Assembly (NCBI GenBank): GCA_964515555.1
Contig: CAZEVY010000014.1
Span: forward strand, 1 to 64,000
Length of the DNA: 64,000 nucleotides
Direction of reading: 5' to 3'
From: CAZEVY01 sp964515555
GTDB taxonomy: Bacteria > Acidobacteriota > Terriglobia > Bryobacterales > Bryobacteraceae
Part shown: piece after piece, positions 52,580 through 62,007 of the stretch
How the letters are laid out: each line of letters starts with the position of its first letter
Position numbering within the stretch: the first letter of the stretch is position 1
Program-made: the position numbers and the translations under genes
The notes under the pieces: model-generated
Told to the model about the DNA's origin: nothing
The model's database searches: none
The model's input: the letters and a program-made list of their open reading frames with translations, nothing else

Positions 52580-55500
52580 ATCGGAGCACTTTCCTATTGG
52601 CGGCTCTGGCGGCCGCGCCTTCTCTTTACGCGCAAGGCGCCTACAAAGCGGTACTCGACACTTATCACATCCGGCAGACGACCTTTTGCTCGTCGGGCAA
52701 GCGCGAGCTGGTGGAGCGCGATATCACTGGGGCCGGGGCGTCCTACTCGATGACCGTGCAGCGCACCTGCATCGGTTCGTCCCTGAAGCTCGACATCAGC
52801 GTGAGTATGCCGGACAACATGCGCGGCAATATCACGCCGGCCGGCTACATGATGTTCGACTCGGCGCCGTCGAGCAGCGCCCGCCTGGCGATGGACGCAT
52901 CGTTTCCGGATTCCCGGGGCTACCTGGCGAACCTCACCGTTCCCAGCCCGGACAACCGCGCCGGCTGCGCCGATGTCACCCGCACGGGACCACCATTCAA
53001 GGGATCCGTGCAGGCGGTGCTCACGATGAGCGGCTGCACGCGAGCGCAATTGAACGAGTACACGTACTTTCACGAGACGGTCGGCAACCAGCGCATTCCG
53101 ACGCGGCTGCAAATAAACACCTGGCCCAGCGCCGCTGTCCTGCCGGCGCCGAACGATTACACCGGTCCGATTTCGGAACTGCCCTTTGTCGCCGTCGAGA
53201 TCGACGCCATCTACCGCATCGAGCCGGTCTCCGCCGACCTCAAGTTCGATCACATGGAGGTCGTGCAGGCGGTCCAGGACAGGGACAACACCGTTCCGCT
53301 GATTCAAGGCAAGCCGACGGTGGTGCGCGTCTTCCCGGTGATGGCGAAGCCGGGCGAGGGCGGCCGGACCAGTCAGAACAACGTCACCGCCCAGTTGCGC
53401 GCATACTTCCGCGGCAATGAGCTGGCGCTGTCGCCGATCCAGCCGTATAACGGTACGATTACCGTGAGCCCGACGTTCGATCGCAACAACGCCGATCATT
53501 CGCTGAACTTCCGCATTCCACACATATGGACGTTGAACCCGAACATATCCTTCACCGCGGAGATCAAGGGTCCCGGGTCGACGCCCGATCCCACGCCCGA
53601 CGACAACACCGGGGTGACCAGCGTCTCGCTTCAGGCGAGCCGGAGACTCAACATCGCCTATCTCCCACTCTGTCTCCAGTCCGGAGCCGCCGTGATCTGC
53701 CCTAATGGGGCCTCCATTGCGCAACACAGCGTCTACGTGGAGAAGACCTTCCCGGTCTCTCCGGCCAGTCTGACGTACACGCCGCTGGCGGTCCCGCAGC
53801 GCACGTTCAACATCGATATCGCCGGGGGGTTCGGCAACTCGAAGCTGGACGCCTACCTCCGCCAGTTCTACAACATGTTCGCCTCCGCATACGACCAGCT
53901 CGCGGTCTGGGTGCCGGATCTCATCCCATACGGTGTCAGGACCACCGGCAGTTCGGATCCGCTGTGGTACACAGCCGATCCCGGGCAGGGTCGCGTCTCC
54001 TGGCAACAGGACTGGGTTGCGGCGGATCCGCTGTATCCGGCGAGAACCCTGGCCCACGAGATCGCGCACAACCTGGGACGCCGCCATACGCACCGGGTCG
54101 ACAGTTGCGGAGCGCGCGACGCCGGAACGGACTGGCCGGTCGACCTCGCCCGCAGCAACATCCAGGAGCCCGGCTTCGACCCCATCCTCAGGAAGATCAA
54201 GCCATCCCGGCTCTTCGATCTGATGACTTACTGCGCTCCGCCGGTCGACGACACCTGGATTTCGCCCTTCACCTATCAGGCGTTACTCGCTGTTAATCTC
54301 CGGCCCGCCAACGAGCCGGCGCGGCGCCTGGCCGACGGGGACTGGATCGTGATCGGCGGCAGCGCCAAGCGAGACGGCAGCGGTGGAACCCTTCAACCGG
54401 GAATCCGCGTGCCTGGCGGCGGCCCGGTCGATCCTCCGCCGACGACGCCGACCCACTGCCTGCGCTTCTTCGGCGAAGCGGGCCAGCTCGGCGAGCAATG
54501 CATGGTCTTCACCTTCCACAACCACCAGGACGAGACGGTGATCTATGACGAGCAGTTCTTCTCGGTGAAGACTCCTTTTCCTTCCGGCACCACCCGCATC
54601 GCGCTTTTCGCCGGCGATAAGGAGCTCGCTGCGATCAGCCCCGGCGCCTCGACGCCCGTGGTCACCATCACGTCGCCCGCAACGGGCGACACCTGGGACG
54701 GCGCCGGGCAGCGTACGCTCGCCTGGATCGCTACCGACGCCGATAACGACCCGCTCACGTACTCGGTCCTCTACTCCTCGGACTCCGGCGCCAACTGGCT
54801 GCCCATGGAACTCGACCTCACCGAGCCGCAGTACACCTTCAATCCCTCGCAGATCGCCGGCGGCAAAGCCGTCATGTTTCGCGTGCTCGCCACCGACGGC
54901 ATCAACAGCGGCTCGGCCGACGTCGGTCCTGTCGAAGTGGTCCAGGTCCCCAAGATCGAGATCGCAGTCGAGCGGCTGGACCATCGCAAGGCCGTCCTGC
55001 GGGGCTTCCACGACGCGACGTTCAACATTGTCAACTCCGGCACGGGCCCGCTGAACATCACGGCGATCACGCCTTCGACCGAGGAATTCAGTCTTCTCTC
55101 GCGCATGCCGATCATGATTCCGGCCGGGAGCACGTTCTCGCTCGCCACGCGATTCGAGCCGGCGCGCACCGGACTGCGCGAGGCGCGCCTCAGGATCGAA
55201 AGCAGCGACCCGGCGCGACCGTCGGTCGAGATCGTGCTCGCCGGGACCGGACTGGCGGCAGCGGAGACCGACCTCGAGTTCAGCGTGGGGGCGCTCGACT
55301 ACGGCGCGGTCAACGTCGCCGCGAACAAGTTTCTCCCGGTGACCGTGAGGAACCACGGACCGGCGACATCGGCTGTGAACGCTCCGGTTTTCAACCCGGG
55401 GGCTTTCAACATCCCCGGCGCAACGGGCTTTCAAATCCCGGCCGGCGAGTCGCGCACCTTCAACATCCGCTTTCTGCCAACCTCGGCGGGCGAATTCGCG

Positions 55501-56577
55501 GGGACGGCGACGTTTACCACCGACGACCCGGCGAAGCCGACAGTCCGTGTCGCGCTCACCGGCCGCGGCGTCGTGCCCGACGCACCGGACATGGCCTGCA
55601 CTTACAGATTGGGCGCGGCCGCGGTCTCGGTCGGCGCGGCGGCGGGGAGTCACACGGTCGGCGTCACGGCGACCGAGGGCTGCCCGTGGACGGCGACGGC
55701 CATCTACTTCTTCACGTCGCTCGGGGAGAATCCGGGCGGCACGGGCAACGGGACCCTCACCTTCAATGTCACCGCCAATACCTCGGCGCAGCCGAGGGCG
55801 GGGTACCTTCTCGTCGCCGGATACACGCTGATGGTGATTCAGGCGGGAACCAACGTGCGCTTCTCCGATTCGCTGAATCGCGCCAACGCCGAGGGCTGCG
55901 CCATGGGCAAGCTCAACCTGGCTTACGGCGGAACCGGCGACCACTACTACATCCCGGTCTTCGCGCAGCCCTACGCGTCGCTCAACGGCGCCACGCTACG
56001 CAACGGCGGGCAGGATTACGGCGGCGTGCAATTCACGGCGTCGGCGACACCCTGTGGACCCGCGGCCACAAACAAGGGCGAAACGGTGCTCCCCGACCTG
56101 AACATCCGCGTCGCGGTACGCGTGCCCACCGACGCCAACAACCGCGTCACGCAGGCGGGGCCGTATTTCCGTGCCAAGGCGAACGCCGCCGGCGAGAGCA
56201 TCCTTGGCGCCAACGCGGCCGGTTTCTGGGTGCAGCTACACTCCACCGGCGAGGTCAAGGTGAAGAACCTCGCCACCGACGCGATCATCGCGTCGTCGGC
56301 CAGGCCCACCTCGTTCGATCCCTCGGTCTTCCACGTGCTGGAGGTTGCCGTCGCCTCGACCTACGTCGAAGTGGCTCTTGACGGGCGCAGGGTCGCGTTC
56401 ACGCAGAACAACGCGCCGACGAACTTCCCCACTCTTCCGGCGATTCCGCCTGCGAACACGCAGAACGCGGCCGGCATCGCCTTCGGCGCCGAGGGCAATC
56501 GCAACCAGATCGGCGGGCAGCAGGCCAAGGACGTGATCGTGACGCCCTACACTTCGCCGGGAATCCTTCTCTTCTGA
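52576..56577 (+). CDS. Giant secreted metzincin-like metalloprotease, paralogue 4 (different C-terminus)
   Basis: A 1333-residue paralogue with a clear signal peptide (MNRSTFLLAALAAAPSLYAQ), pre-domain (FDHMEVVQAVQDRDNTVPLI), zinc site LAHEIAHNLGRRHTH from residue 494, LFDLMTYCAPP, an Ig-like domain and two choice-of-anchor D-like repeats. In place of the TIGR03437 end it has a BACON-like domain (CTYRLGAAAVSVGAAAGSHT, TEGCPWTATA, GTLTFNVTANTSAQPRAGYL) and a LamG/concanavalin-like domain (YFRAKANAAGESILGAN, HVLEVAVASTYVEVALDGRR). The catalytic half is closest to paralogue 3. The C-terminal swap probably changes surface or glycan binding. Confidence 0.84.
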   Translation: MNRSTFLLAALAAAPSLYAQGAYKAVLDTYHIRQTTFCSSGKRELVERDITGAGASYSMTVQRTCIGSSLKLDISVSMPDNMRGNITPAGYMMFDSAPSSSARLAMDASFPDSRGYLANLTVPSPDNRAGCADVTRTGPPFKGSVQAVLTMSGCTRAQLNEYTYFHETVGNQRIPTRLQINTWPSAAVLPAPNDYTGPISELPFVAVEIDAIYRIEPVSADLKFDHMEVVQAVQDRDNTVPLIQGKPTVVRVFPVMAKPGEGGRTSQNNVTAQLRAYFRGNELALSPIQPYNGTITVSPTFDRNNADHSLNFRIPHIWTLNPNISFTAEIKGPGSTPDPTPDDNTGVTSVSLQASRRLNIAYLPLCLQSGAAVICPNGASIAQHSVYVEKTFPVSPASLTYTPLAVPQRTFNIDIAGGFGNSKLDAYLRQFYNMFASAYDQLAVWVPDLIPYGVRTTGSSDPLWYTADPGQGRVSWQQDWVAADPLYPARTLAHEIAHNLGRRHTHRVDSCGARDAGTDWPVDLARSNIQEPGFDPILRKIKPSRLFDLMTYCAPPVDDTWISPFTYQALLAVNLRPANEPARRLADGDWIVIGGSAKRDGSGGTLQPGIRVPGGGPVDPPPTTPTHCLRFFGEAGQLGEQCMVFTFHNHQDETVIYDEQFFSVKTPFPSGTTRIALFAGDKELAAISPGASTPVVTITSPATGDTWDGAGQRTLAWIATDADNDPLTYSVLYSSDSGANWLPMELDLTEPQYTFNPSQIAGGKAVMFRVLATDGINSGSADVGPVEVVQVPKIEIAVERLDHRKAVLRGFHDATFNIVNSGTGPLNITAITPSTEEFSLLSRMPIMIPAGSTFSLATRFEPARTGLREARLRIESSDPARPSVEIVLAGTGLAAAETDLEFSVGALDYGAVNVAANKFLPVTVRNHGPATSAVNAPVFNPGAFNIPGATGFQIPAGESRTFNIRFLPTSAGEFAGTATFTTDDPAKPTVRVALTGRGVVPDAPDMACTYRLGAAAVSVGAAAGSHTVGVTATEGCPWTATAIYFFTSLGENPGGTGNGTLTFNVTANTSAQPRAGYLLVAGYTLMVIQAGTNVRFSDSLNRANAEGCAMGKLNLAYGGTGDHYYIPVFAQPYASLNGATLRNGGQDYGGVQFTASATPCGPAATNKGETVLPDLNIRVAVRVPTDANNRVTQAGPYFRAKANAAGESILGANAAGFWVQLHSTGEVKVKNLATDAIIASSARPTSFDPSVFHVLEVAVASTYVEVALDGRRVAFTQNNAPTNFPTLPAIPPANTQNAAGIAFGAEGNRNQIGGQQAKDVIVTPYTSPGILLF

Positions 56578-56581
56578 AGCG

Positions 56582-59572
56582 TCAGCGCACGGGAATCCGC
56601 GCGGCGTTGGCGTTTACGCCCGACTGCCGCACGACGAAATCGCGCACGCCCGGCTCGACATCGGCGGGGACCTCCACGTTGATCTGATAGAGTCCCGCGA
56701 ACCCCGGCGTGAGTCCCGCGAACAGCACCCGCGCCGCGCGGCCACCGATCGTCACTTCCGGCAGCGCCACGACGCGCGCCGGCGGATCGCCCGGCGACAG
56801 CGCTCCGGAGGCGACCGGCGGGACGGTCGCGCCCAGTCCGATGAGGTACACAACGATCACGCGCCCGCGCTCCGCCGGATTCGCCGCGTCCACCAGCCGG
56901 AACTCCTGGTCCTGCGCGATCACGTCGCCGCCGGCCGACGCCAGCAGTCCCGGCTGTGCCGCCGCGATCAGGACCGGCTGCGGGACGCTGTAAGCGGTCC
57001 CCGAACGCACCACGAGCACGTACTGCTGGCCCGCGCGCAGCTCGTAGGGCAACTGCACGTTCACTTGGTTCGGGCTGAGATAGTAGAGCGGCGCTCGCAG
57101 TCCGCCGATCACGACGAGCAGATCGGCGAAGGACGTCGGCAGCCGTCCTCCTTCGACCGGTGTCTCGACCGGGCGCGCTCCCAGGTCGAATCCGTAGATG
57201 GAGGCGATGATGCCGGGCGCGAGCGGAGCGCCCGCGCGCGGAAACAGGTTGCTGATCACGCCGCCCGCGGCGACGATGGGCGAGAGGTTCGCGCGCACCC
57301 CGCCCAACAGCTCGATCGACTGCGAGAGATTGCCGGCGAAGATGTCGGCGGTGAGGCCCACGGCGGCGGCCGCGCCGCGCGGAGTCCAGGTCCCGGCGTA
57401 GTTGCCGTTGGCGAGATTGTTGAGCGCGATGGGTGGGTCTCCGTTGTTGAAGCTGACGATGACGTTGGCCGCCGTCACGAGATTGCCGCAGTCGTCGATG
57501 ACGCGGACGTTGAGCGGAGTCGGCCAGGCGGCGACGGTCGCAAAGTTGCTGACCAGGCCGGTGTGCGTGGCCGAGAGGATCGACGGGACGCAATCGGCGC
57601 GGCGCAGCGCGGACGACTCGGCGTTGAGGGGCGCCGGCGCGCGCACTATAAGGGTCGCGTTGACGGCGCGGAGATCGGAGCTGCCGGCGGCGTTGACGAT
57701 GGTGGTCACTTCGCCGCGATAAACTCCGGGCGCGAGCGTACCGGATACTGCGCTCGCGGCGACCACGGCGGGCACGGCGGTCGACGTGTTCCCCGAAGCG
57801 GGCGCGACGCGCAGCCAGTTGCCTCCGGTGAATGTCTGCGCCGAGACCTGGTACGGAACCGGAGTCGCGCTGCTGGCGAACACGGTGATGTTCTGCGGAC
57901 CGCCCGCACCGCCGGGGTCGACCACGAAGGTGATGCCCGAGGGCGACGGCGTTCCGAGCGCGCTGCTGTTTGGATCGAACACGCGCAGCGTGACGGTGAA
58001 GAGCTGCGGCGAGTTGGCTGCCTCGGGCGAGTCCACCTCGAGCAGCGCGTAGTAGGCGCCTGCGGCGAGCGCGGCCGTATCGACGCGGATGGGAATCGAA
58101 CCAGCGGCCACGGCAGTCGACGCGCCGCTGGTGGCACCGAGCAGCAGCCACCCCGCTTCCTGCGCGTTGACGGCGCGCACCGTCCAGGTGAGCCGCCCGT
58201 CGCCGGTGTTCAGCACAGCGATGTTGCGGTTGATCGAGGCGCCCGCGCCTTGCCGGGCGTCGAACTGGAATCCGGAGGGATTCAGCGCCAGCACCGGACC
58301 GGAGGCGAGCACCAGCAGCGACACAGCCACGCTCGCGTTGCCGATCGGCGTGCGGATGCCTACGGAGGCGACGTAAGCGTCGGGGCGCAGCGCGGCGAGG
58401 TCGGGCCGCACGCGCACGCGGCAGTCGGCGAGCGAGGCGTCGACGGTCGCGCTGAGCCAGGGGACGTCGGCGGACGCCGTCACCTGCGCGCAGGCGAGTC
58501 CGCCCGACCCGGCGTTGCGTACGACGATCACCGCCTCGGGCGCTGCGAAGCCGGTTCTCCCCGTGAGGCGAACCTCGGCGGGTGCGACGGCGAGAGCCGC
58601 GGCCCGCGACTCGACGACGATCGTGATGGGAATCTGCGCCAGAATTACAGCGACAAAGGCGCCGCGCGCGCGCACGGTCAATTGCGCTGTGTACGTTCCC
58701 GGCGCGATCTGCGGATTGTTGAACGAGACGACGAATCGCGCCGGCGTGAAGGGCGTCGACGGCGACACCGTGAGTCCGGCGGGAGGCGGTCCGCCGCCGG
58801 GCGCGGCTTCAATCACCGCGCTGAGCTCCTGGGCGAAGCCGTCGGTCGAGACCGCCACCACGGACTGCGACGAGGGCGGCGCTCCACCGGCGACGGCGCG
58901 AAAGGTCAGGCTGTCCGTGGAAACCCGGACCGACGAAGGCGTCGGAGGGGGCCGCAACACCAGCGACCAGTTGTCGATCCCGCTTGTGCCTGTGTAGAGG
59001 AATTGCGACGTCACGGCTCGCAAAAAGCCGAAGCTGATCTCCTTGCCCGCGACTGAGAAGTCCGGATGCGCGGTAGTGTCGATGAGATCGGAGGAGGAGA
59101 GCAGGGAGAAGTCGTCGGCTTTCAGGCCCGTGAGCTCCCGACGCGTCCAGTTGGCGAAGTTGAACGCCTGGCCGAAGGCGCGAACGTAGATCCTGCCGTC
59201 CTGCCTCAGCGCGACGCCGATGCCAGTTGCGGTTGTATGTCGGGCGTCTTCCGAATAATCGAGAGAATCGATGGGGGCATTGCCGGGCGCTCCGGGGTTG
59301 TACCTCGCCGACGGGCTTTCGCAGAACGCCCAGGCGGTGGTGAAAGAAACGCCGCCGGTCCCGTTCGACTGGAGGCGTACCTCAAGATAAGCCCCGGGAT
59401 TCCCGCCGGCGGGCTGTCGTGTCGCGGTCACCGCGCCACCCAACTGGCCGAGGATCGCGGAACACTGCCAACCGGTGAAGTCGCCGTCCTGGAAAGTGCG
59501 GGGCTGCGCCCATAGGCCCGCGATCGGGAGACCCGCAAGTACTGTCGTGAGTACAGCGCGCGCGTACAACAA
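56582..59572 (-). CDS. Exported Ig-like/BACON-like protein with TIGR03437 C-terminus
   Basis: A 996-residue secreted protein starting at TTG (a second TTG is adjacent). The signal region is ARAVLTTVLAGLPIAGLWAQ. An N-terminal lectin-like domain (FQDGDFTGWQCSAILGQ, YLEVRLQSNGTGGVSF) is followed by several repeat beta domains with the AGSGGLACAQVTASADVPWL and DGRLTWTVRAVNAQEAGWLL patterns typical of BACON-type folds. The C-terminus is TIGR03437 (GAPLAPGIIASIYGFDLGAR, YYLSPNQVNVQLPYEL, GLYQINVEVPADVEPG). No catalytic motif was recognised. It converges on paralogue 4 with a 4-nt gap. Confidence 0.82.
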   Translation of the reverse strand: MLYARAVLTTVLAGLPIAGLWAQPRTFQDGDFTGWQCSAILGQLGGAVTATRQPAGGNPGAYLEVRLQSNGTGGVSFTTAWAFCESPSARYNPGAPGNAPIDSLDYSEDARHTTATGIGVALRQDGRIYVRAFGQAFNFANWTRRELTGLKADDFSLLSSSDLIDTTAHPDFSVAGKEISFGFLRAVTSQFLYTGTSGIDNWSLVLRPPPTPSSVRVSTDSLTFRAVAGGAPPSSQSVVAVSTDGFAQELSAVIEAAPGGGPPPAGLTVSPSTPFTPARFVVSFNNPQIAPGTYTAQLTVRARGAFVAVILAQIPITIVVESRAAALAVAPAEVRLTGRTGFAAPEAVIVVRNAGSGGLACAQVTASADVPWLSATVDASLADCRVRVRPDLAALRPDAYVASVGIRTPIGNASVAVSLLVLASGPVLALNPSGFQFDARQGAGASINRNIAVLNTGDGRLTWTVRAVNAQEAGWLLLGATSGASTAVAAGSIPIRVDTAALAAGAYYALLEVDSPEAANSPQLFTVTLRVFDPNSSALGTPSPSGITFVVDPGGAGGPQNITVFASSATPVPYQVSAQTFTGGNWLRVAPASGNTSTAVPAVVAASAVSGTLAPGVYRGEVTTIVNAAGSSDLRAVNATLIVRAPAPLNAESSALRRADCVPSILSATHTGLVSNFATVAAWPTPLNVRVIDDCGNLVTAANVIVSFNNGDPPIALNNLANGNYAGTWTPRGAAAAVGLTADIFAGNLSQSIELLGGVRANLSPIVAAGGVISNLFPRAGAPLAPGIIASIYGFDLGARPVETPVEGGRLPTSFADLLVVIGGLRAPLYYLSPNQVNVQLPYELRAGQQYVLVVRSGTAYSVPQPVLIAAAQPGLLASAGGDVIAQDQEFRLVDAANPAERGRVIVVYLIGLGATVPPVASGALSPGDPPARVVALPEVTIGGRAARVLFAGLTPGFAGLYQINVEVPADVEPGVRDFVVRQSGVNANAARIPVR

Positions 59573-59612
59573 GGTTCGACACTCATCATATCCGACTCAC
59601 CGCAACTCGCCA

Positions 59613-59618
59613 TATAAT
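59613..59618 (+). promoter_or_regulatory. -10 element of the hydroxyacid dehydrogenase gene
   Basis: A perfect TATAAT ends 10 nt before the ATG at 59629, with no Shine-Dalgarno sequence, giving a predicted leader of about 4 nt. On the other strand TATGAT (59590-59585) could serve the divergent exported-protein gene. Confidence 0.5.
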
Positions 59619-59628
59619 CAAATCCGCC

Positions 59629-60795
59629 ATGACCACACGACGCCAGGCGCTCCGCGGTCTGCTGGGCTGGGCCTCCGCATCGCCCCTATATCCTTTTCAG
59701 GACGCCGACCCGCTCTTCGGTCCCGTCAATGTGATGGAGTTCGCGCCGCTCGCCAAGACGAAGCTCGATCCGCTCGCCTGGGACTACCTTGAAGGGGGCA
59801 GCGAGGACGAAGTCTCGCTACGTGACAACCGCGAGGCGTTCAACAAGATCATCCTGAGGCCGCGAGCGCTGGTCGACACGCAGAAGATCGACCTCTCCTG
59901 CGATTTGTTGGGCATGAAGCTCGACTACCCGATCTTTCTCGACCCGGCCGGCGGCAAGAACTGCTTCCATCGCGGCGGCGAACTGGCCGTGGCGCGCGCG
60001 GCGGCGAAGATGAAGGCGCTGCACATCACCAACGGCGGCATCGACGACCTCGTCGAATCCGGCGCGGGGCCGAAGTGGTGGCAGGTAACGACGGGCGGCG
60101 AGTTGGGCGACGCGAGCAGGGTGCGTCGCTTCGTCTCGCGCCTGGAACAGCAGGGCTGCTCGGCGATCTGCTTCACGGTGGACATCATGCACGTGTCGCA
60201 TCGCGAGCGCGACATTCGCAACCGGTTGGAGCGCGTCTGGTGCGAATCGGGAATGCCGCCGCGCGACGCGCAGGGACGTCTGCCGGAGGCGAAGAACCCG
60301 TGGCGCGCGGGCGTCTACCCGTCGCGCGCGACGCCGCCGCCGACGTGGCGCACGCTCGAGACGCTGCGTTCGATGACCAAACTGCCGATCGTGCTGAAGG
60401 GCATCCTGACGGCCGAGGATACCCATCTCGCGGTGAAGCACGGCGCCGCGGCGGTGATGGTGTCGAACCACGGCGCCAGGCAGCTCGATCACGTCGGCGG
60501 GACCATCGAGGCGCTCCCGGAATGCGTCGCCGCCGCCGCCGGGCGCATTCCGGTGCTGATCGACGGAGGGTTTCGCCGGGGCACGGATATACTGAAGGCG
60601 CTGGCGCTGGGCGCCAAAGCGGTGGGCGTCGCGCGGCCGTATCTCTACGGGCTGGCGGCGTTCGGCGAGCGCGGCGTGGAGCGCGTGATCGAGCTGCTGC
60701 GCACGGAGCTGGCGCTCGACATGGGACTGGCCGGGGTTCCGAATCTCGCGGCGGTGGATCGGAGCCTGGTGCGGATTCGTGGGGAGGCGAGATGA
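59629..60795 (+). CDS. FMN-dependent alpha-hydroxyacid dehydrogenase (lactate dehydrogenase/oxidase family)
   Basis: A 388-residue TIM-barrel flavoenzyme. WDYLEGGSEDEVSLRDNREAF is the family start, IVLKGILTAEDTHLAVKHGA holds the FMN-binding Lys, and VSNHGARQLDHVGGTIEALP holds the catalytic His and substrate Arg. LIDGGFRRGTDILKALALGAK and GVARPYLYGLAAFGERGV bind phosphate. The N-terminus MTTRRQALRGLLGWASASP is a possible Tat signal with twin arginines, so export of the folded flavoprotein is plausible. L-lactate or another 2-hydroxyacid is the likely substrate. The stop overlaps the next gene. Confidence 0.88.
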   Translation: MTTRRQALRGLLGWASASPLYPFQDADPLFGPVNVMEFAPLAKTKLDPLAWDYLEGGSEDEVSLRDNREAFNKIILRPRALVDTQKIDLSCDLLGMKLDYPIFLDPAGGKNCFHRGGELAVARAAAKMKALHITNGGIDDLVESGAGPKWWQVTTGGELGDASRVRRFVSRLEQQGCSAICFTVDIMHVSHRERDIRNRLERVWCESGMPPRDAQGRLPEAKNPWRAGVYPSRATPPPTWRTLETLRSMTKLPIVLKGILTAEDTHLAVKHGAAAVMVSNHGARQLDHVGGTIEALPECVAAAAGRIPVLIDGGFRRGTDILKALALGAKAVGVARPYLYGLAAFGERGVERVIELLRTELALDMGLAGVPNLAAVDRSLVRIRGEAR

Positions 60796-61586
60796 TCGGT
60801 CGACGTGAGTTTCTTTGGGGCTCGGGCGCGGCGCTGCTCGCGCGGGCGCAGCCTTCCGAGAAAGACCCTCCGGCGCGGCGGGCGCGCGTCGTGCCGCTGT
60901 TCCGCTCGCCGGACGGGAATCCAAACGCGCTCGAAACGACGCGCGAGGGACTGTGGATCGGCGAGCAGGGCACCGACGCCGCCTACCTGGTCGATTGGTC
61001 CGGCAAGGTGCTGCGCAAGGTGGAAACGGAGTCGTCGAACACCAGCGGCATCGCCTTCGGCGGTGGATTCCTGTGGATGGGGTCGAATGGCCACACACGC
61101 TGGCGCGCGCCGAAGCCGACGGATTCTCCGCAGGGCCGCGGCGAAATTCTCAAGGTGGACCCGGAAACGGGGAAAACGGTCGGGCGCTACCCGGAGCCGG
61201 GCGGCGGCGGTGTGCACGGCCTGGAGTTCGCCGGCGGCACGCTGTGGTCGACATCGTTAAAGATTCAGAAGCTGTCGCAGATCGATCCCAAGACGTTTCG
61301 CGTGGTGCACCAGATTCCCGTGAAGCTGGGACGCGCGCATGGACTCGCCTGGGCGGCGCCCAAGGCGATCTGGTGCATGCACTCGACCGAGCGCGCGATT
61401 CACAAGCTCGACGCGCGCGACGGGCGGCTGCTGGAGGCGATTCAACTCACGCCCGACGATCCCGATCCGCACGGCATGTGCCTGCGCGACGGCAAGCTGT
61501 ACTATTGCGACGCCGGGATCGGACCGGACGGAAAGAGCAATCGCAGCCGCTGGGCCGGCCACGTCTGCCGCGTCGATCCGCTCTAA
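60792..61586 (+). CDS. Tat-exported beta-propeller (SMP-30/YVTN-like) protein
   Basis: A 264-residue protein with a Tat signal (MIGRREFLWGSGAALLARAQ, twin Arg plus FLWG). Propeller blades follow: TTREGLWIGEQGTDAAYLVD, SGIAFGGGFLWMGSNGHTR, HGLEFAGGTLWSTSLKIQKL, HGLAWAAPKAIWCMHSTERA and GMCLRDGKLYYCDAGIGPDG. GGGGAGGCGAG before the ATG is a good ribosome binding site, and the ATG overlaps the upstream stop (ATGA), so it is produced with the hydroxyacid dehydrogenase. Enzyme activity (for example lactonase) is not certain. Confidence 0.8.
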   Translation: MIGRREFLWGSGAALLARAQPSEKDPPARRARVVPLFRSPDGNPNALETTREGLWIGEQGTDAAYLVDWSGKVLRKVETESSNTSGIAFGGGFLWMGSNGHTRWRAPKPTDSPQGRGEILKVDPETGKTVGRYPEPGGGGVHGLEFAGGTLWSTSLKIQKLSQIDPKTFRVVHQIPVKLGRAHGLAWAAPKAIWCMHSTERAIHKLDARDGRLLEAIQLTPDDPDPHGMCLRDGKLYYCDAGIGPDGKSNRSRWAGHVCRVDPL

Positions 61587-61656
61587 GCTGTGTCGGCTGG
61601 AGAGCGGATCGACCGCACGCCGCCACGCGCCGCGGATATGCTACCGTGAGTGTTTC

Positions 61657-61670
61657 GCGGCCCGGGCCGC
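61657..61670. repeat. Perfect 14-bp palindrome just before the BMC ribosome binding site
   Basis: GCGGCCCGGGCCGC is a perfect GC palindrome ending 5 nt before CAGGAGG, the ribosome binding site of the shell protein gene. TATGCT at 61637-61642 is a possible -10. The palindrome could be an operator or an mRNA hairpin modulating translation; chance is possible at this GC content. Confidence 0.35.
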
Positions 61671-61683
61671 GCACAGGAGGATT

Positions 61684-61977
61684 ATGGAAGCCCTCGGCAT
61701 GGTGGAGACAAAGGGCCTAGTCGGCGCCATCGAAGCGGCCGACGCCATGGTGAAGACCGCCAATGTCGTCCTGACGGGCAAGGAGTTCATCGGCGCCGGC
61801 TACGTGACCGTCACGGTGCGCGGCGACGTCGGCGCGGTCAAGGCGGCGACGGACGCGGGGGCGGCGGCGGCGCGGCGCGTCGGCGAGCTCGTCAGCGTGC
61901 ACGTGATTCCGAACCCGCACGAGGAAGTCGAAAAAGTCCTGCCCGGCGCGAAAAAGGGCGACAAGCCGCTCGGATAG
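61684..61977 (+). CDS. Bacterial microcompartment shell protein (BMC-H)
   Basis: A 97-residue single BMC domain: EALGMVETKGLVGAIEAADA, the pore-region loop GKEFIGAGYVTVTVRGDVGA, VKAATDAGAAAARRVGEL and VSVHVIPNPHEEVEKVLP. Such proteins form hexameric tiles of the polyhedral shell, with the pore near the FIGAGY loop. GGAGG lies 4-8 nt before the ATG. It is the first gene of a BMC operon that continues past the right edge. The aldehyde dehydrogenase follows 30 nt later. Confidence 0.95.
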   Translation: MEALGMVETKGLVGAIEAADAMVKTANVVLTGKEFIGAGYVTVTVRGDVGAVKAATDAGAAAARRVGELVSVHVIPNPHEEVEKVLPGAKKGDKPLG

Positions 61978-62007
61978 CGCGCGCGGCGCCCCGGCGCTCC
62001 CGAAGCC

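Noticed and set aside
57065..59056. Forward open frame of 663 codons
   Set aside because: Antisense to the exported TIGR03437-type protein; low-complexity Arg/Gly/Asp-rich translation.
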